Shown in pieces: positions 39,178 through 40,965 of a stretch of 40,965 nucleotides of DNA. Source of the DNA: a virus; IMG/VR virus record IMGVR_UViG_3300027754_000012, positions 1-40,965 of that record; one strand, written 5' to 3'. The notes below the pieces were generated by a model that was not told the DNA's origin, made no database searches, and was given only the letters and a program-made list of their open reading frames with translations. Each line of letters begins with the position of its first letter. Position 1 is the stretch's first letter. A program made the translations under genes and the position numbers.

Positions 39178-40175
39178 GTGTACTCCGCAGTAACACGACC
39201 TTTGTCCGGATCAATAAAGTGAAGTCGCTGTGATGGTTTGCCCACTGCAGCTATAAACGCACGGGCGTACTCAGAGTGTGACTCTGTGCTGCCGGTAACA
39301 AAGATTCTTCCTGCATTTGCCATGGTCAGTGTCATTGGTGTGTGCCAGTGACCCATGTACACATCTTGGAACGGCTCAACAACACCGGTTGACCAAGCGT
39401 TGCACTTGCGCAAGATTCCAAAGGCCGGCGTACTACCACCGAATGAGTTGATCTCGTCTCCGTGCACCAGAAGGGCTCTGTAGTTTCCTACTTCAACGAT
39501 CTGGTACCAGTCATTTGACATCTGCCAAGTAACATTTTTGAGATCCTTTGTTCGCTCTGATGTAATTTGATATGCCATTCTGTCGATGTTGTCGCCTGAT
39601 GGCATGTCACCTTTGCGACCCAATCGACCATGGTTTCCAAACTCGCACACAACATGCACCTTGGTAAAGTGAGCGCTAAGTCGTTGAAGCATTGACTCCA
39701 TAATCCCGGCAACTTCAAACAGCTGTGTGAATAGGTGTGCTTCAATTTCATACGCTTGGCCCGGAAAAATACCAACGCCTTCTACCATGTCTCCCCCAAA
39801 CATGACTACGCACTCGTTCACCGGATGGTGCGACCTCTGAATTTCTGTCAGAGAAAGGACCTTCGTCACTAACTGGTCTATGCGTGTACGGCATGTAGTT
39901 ACTCCATAATCTGCTGTTCGCTTACCAAGCTGCCAATCGGTTGCATGGACTAATGCTACTTCGGGGTTTTTTCCCTTGGTCATTTTGTATACCGGGAACT
40001 TTGGTGGTTTGCCAATAGCAAGACTGGCGTCTTTTGCTGCCCTGTATACGGCTTCAATGTTGTCGGCGGTTTTGCGTTGCGATCTTGCCGTTGCAAGCTG
40101 TGCTGTTTTTAGGGCCCTTCGTAACTCGATGATTTCTTCCGACTGGCTGAGCACCTCGTTGAATTCACTGGTCAT
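39162..40175 (-). CDS. Calcineurin-like metallophosphoesterase (Mre11/SbcD-type), 337 aa
   Basis: All metal-site motifs are present: ALVHATDWQLG (H78, D80), MFGGDMVEG (D129), EFGNHGR (N181, H182), LLVHGDE (H238) and YMGHWHTP (H276, H278). An N-terminal coiled coil (about 5-50) precedes the catalytic domain. Such phage enzymes are thought to act in DNA end processing or repair. The start MTSEFNEVLS at 40175 overlaps the upstream stop by ATGA; the frame runs back to 40466 but that part is covered by the HTH gene. Confidence 0.82.
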   Translation of the reverse strand: MTSEFNEVLSQSEEIIELRRALKTAQLATARSQRKTADNIEAVYRAAKDASLAIGKPPKFPVYKMTKGKNPEVALVHATDWQLGKRTADYGVTTCRTRIDQLVTKVLSLTEIQRSHHPVNECVVMFGGDMVEGVGIFPGQAYEIEAHLFTQLFEVAGIMESMLQRLSAHFTKVHVVCEFGNHGRLGRKGDMPSGDNIDRMAYQITSERTKDLKNVTWQMSNDWYQIVEVGNYRALLVHGDEINSFGGSTPAFGILRKCNAWSTGVVEPFQDVYMGHWHTPMTLTMANAGRIFVTGSTESHSEYARAFIAAVGKPSQRLHFIDPDKGRVTAEYTCWLD

Positions 40176-40426
40176 TTTGTTGATCCTTTTGTTACTTGTT
40201 TTCTCCATCGGGACAAAGTGCTTGGGGATATTACGTATCCGCACTCTTTTAATGTCGCGCAAAGAACTGGCGCGCTGATTGCTATGTTTTTCAGTGCCTC
40301 CATAAAATCCCGATAAGATTCCGGATCCAATGTTTTTTGAAGATCTACTGCGTGATCGACCTTCCTCTTTGTGCTTAGCTTCTGACTGAATAAGCTTTGC
40401 GCTGGTGCTGTTGATCCTCGGGTCAT
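40172..40426 (-). CDS. Small HTH DNA-binding protein, first early gene, 84 aa
   Basis: The start MTRGSTAPAQSLFSQKLSTK has a near-perfect GGAGG site. From residue ~30 the sequence is helical (SYRDFMEALKNIAISAPVLC) and ends in a helix-turn-helix, LKECGYVISPSTLSRWRKQV. It is the first gene after the promoter at 40455-40483 and is coupled by ATGA to the phosphoesterase, so it is a candidate early regulator. Small-terminase function is an alternative but the position is far from terL. Confidence 0.65.
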   Translation of the reverse strand: MTRGSTAPAQSLFSQKLSTKRKVDHAVDLQKTLDPESYRDFMEALKNIAISAPVLCATLKECGYVISPSTLSRWRKQVTKGSTK

Positions 40427-40744
40427 TTGTCCTCCGTTGTGTAGCGATACAACCATGATACATCATGACGCATCAAGATGCAATGACCCGGGGAGATGAA
40501 CCTCCAACCCGACGAAGGAGGCTCACCTCAACCCAGACAGTCACAAGGGAAAACAAGGGAGGAAAACCCTTGTGCACTGTTATTCGCAGTGTAGCAGACT
40601 CGTGCTTAAATGGCTACACGTTAGGCTTTTTTGTTGGTTGGGAGGGGGCACACTTTGTGTGCATATCTGGAACCGATTGAAGGGATTGCCTCCGCCCCAC
40701 CCCCCGGCCTTCAGTCAATCAGATAAAAAAAGAAATTGCAACTA
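40427..40744. other. Hairpin-rich intergenic region between lysis and early genes
   Basis: No gene seen in 318 bases. Stems: CCTCC/GGAGG (40501-40505 with 40517-40521); ACAAGGG/CCCTTGT (40553-40559 with 40567-40573), preceded by a direct ACAAGGGA copy at 40543; GTGTAGC/GCTACAC (40589-40595 with 40613-40619), followed on the plus strand by TTAGGC and six T; GCACAC-TTT-GTGTGC (40648-40662). It separates the end of the late transcript from the early promoter, so late termination, origin or packaging signals are all likely here (inference). Confidence 0.5.
40455..40483 (-). promoter_or_regulatory. Early promoter candidate
   Basis: Minus strand: TTGCAT (plus 40478-40483), 17-base spacer, TATCAT (plus 40455-40460). 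The -10 is a 5/6 match and spacing is ideal; the -35 is weaker. The start would fall near 40448, about 20 bases before the GGAGG-led HTH gene. Confidence 0.55.
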
Positions 40745-40951
40745 TTATTTTTGGTGGTTTTCCAGATGCCCCGAAAGCTTGTCAGAAACCTTGTCTATCT
40801 TGTCTTCTGTCCGGTAAATAGTTTTGTGCATACCCCTTAAAATCCCCTGCACTACAGCGTGGTCAGCTTTGTTTTCTTTGCCTAGTTTGGCAACGACTAT
40901 TGCTAGCAGACCAAAACTACCAGTAACGACAGCAGCCCAAACAGCATCCAT
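40745..40951 (-). CDS. Membrane protein of the lysis cassette, 68 aa
   Basis: An N-terminal hydrophobic helix (AAVVTGSFGLLAIVVAKL, about 6-23) is followed by a charged, probably coiled-coil region (TEDKIDKVSDKLSGHLENHQ). Its ATG lies two bases after the endolysin stop once the circle is closed. Size, topology and place suggest a second holin, antiholin or spanin-like lysis factor; no family assigned. It is the last gene of the late transcript. Confidence 0.65.
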   Translation of the reverse strand: MDAVWAAVVTGSFGLLAIVVAKLGKENKADHAVVQGILRGMHKTIYRTEDKIDKVSDKLSGHLENHQK

Positions 40952-40965
40952 GTCATACGGCTTTC
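40839..40965. repeat. Terminal direct repeat, copy 2 (assembly overlap)
   Basis: Exact second copy of bases 1-127; see that entry. The lysis region continues through this junction: the endolysin stop (TGA at 115-117) lies two bases before the ATG of the 68-aa gene, which is at 113 here and at 40951 in this copy. Confidence 0.95.

Overview
The window is one complete, circularly closed genome of a tailed bacteriophage. The first 127 bases recur exactly as the last 127 (1-127 = 40839-40965), so the unit length is 40,838 bp and the last gene (40745-40951) runs across the artificial ends. All convincing genes but one small candidate lie on the minus strand and are read from high to low coordinates. 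The phage probably has a short tail: there is a portal, a scaffold, an N4-gp56-type major capsid protein and very large internal/ejection-type proteins, but no tape measure, sheath or tube gene. A WhiB-family iron-sulfur regulator points to an actinobacterial host. The TTTTTVP-type threonine/proline tracts in two proteins, the moderate GC content and several freshwater-phage-type small proteins suggest an aquatic actinobacterium, possibly of the Acidimicrobiia (inference).

Layout in transcription order. (1) 40426 to 34849, early/replication-recombination block: HTH protein, metallophosphoesterase, lambda-type exonuclease, ERF-like annealing protein, zinc-ribbon microproteins, PD-(D/E)XK resolvase, a secreted lysozyme-like protein, WhiB, then a run of tiny genes joined by ATGA overlaps. 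A sigma70-like promoter precedes it. (2) 34781 to 29154, accessory block of four short operons. Each starts with the same leader: a 21-bp element made of two tandem 8-mers, then a hairpin or palindrome, then an RBS. One operon encodes a MoxR-type AAA+ ATPase with a VWA-domain partner. (3) 28488 to 29153, a 666-bp stretch without clear protein genes. It holds hairpins, a 14-bp palindrome and a compact, probably pseudoknotted RNA structure ending in a plus-strand terminator. (4) 28487 to 4705, virion genes: terminase large subunit with an N-terminal HTH, a 1656-aa protein, portal, a 1684-aa protein and three further internal-type proteins, then a strong promoter, scaffold, capsid, head completion and tail genes. 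(5) 4675 to 1044, tail fibre/adhesin-type genes and a secreted mucin-like protein. (6) 1047 to 1 and across the join to 40745, lysis cassette: three small membrane proteins and an M15 peptidase endolysin.

The genome encodes no recognisable DNA polymerase, primase, helicase, RNA polymerase or integrase. It therefore appears to rely on host replication and transcription while supplying its own recombination enzymes. The best candidates for undescribed biology are the shared four-operon leader, the MoxR-VWA operon it controls, and the structured RNA upstream of terminase.
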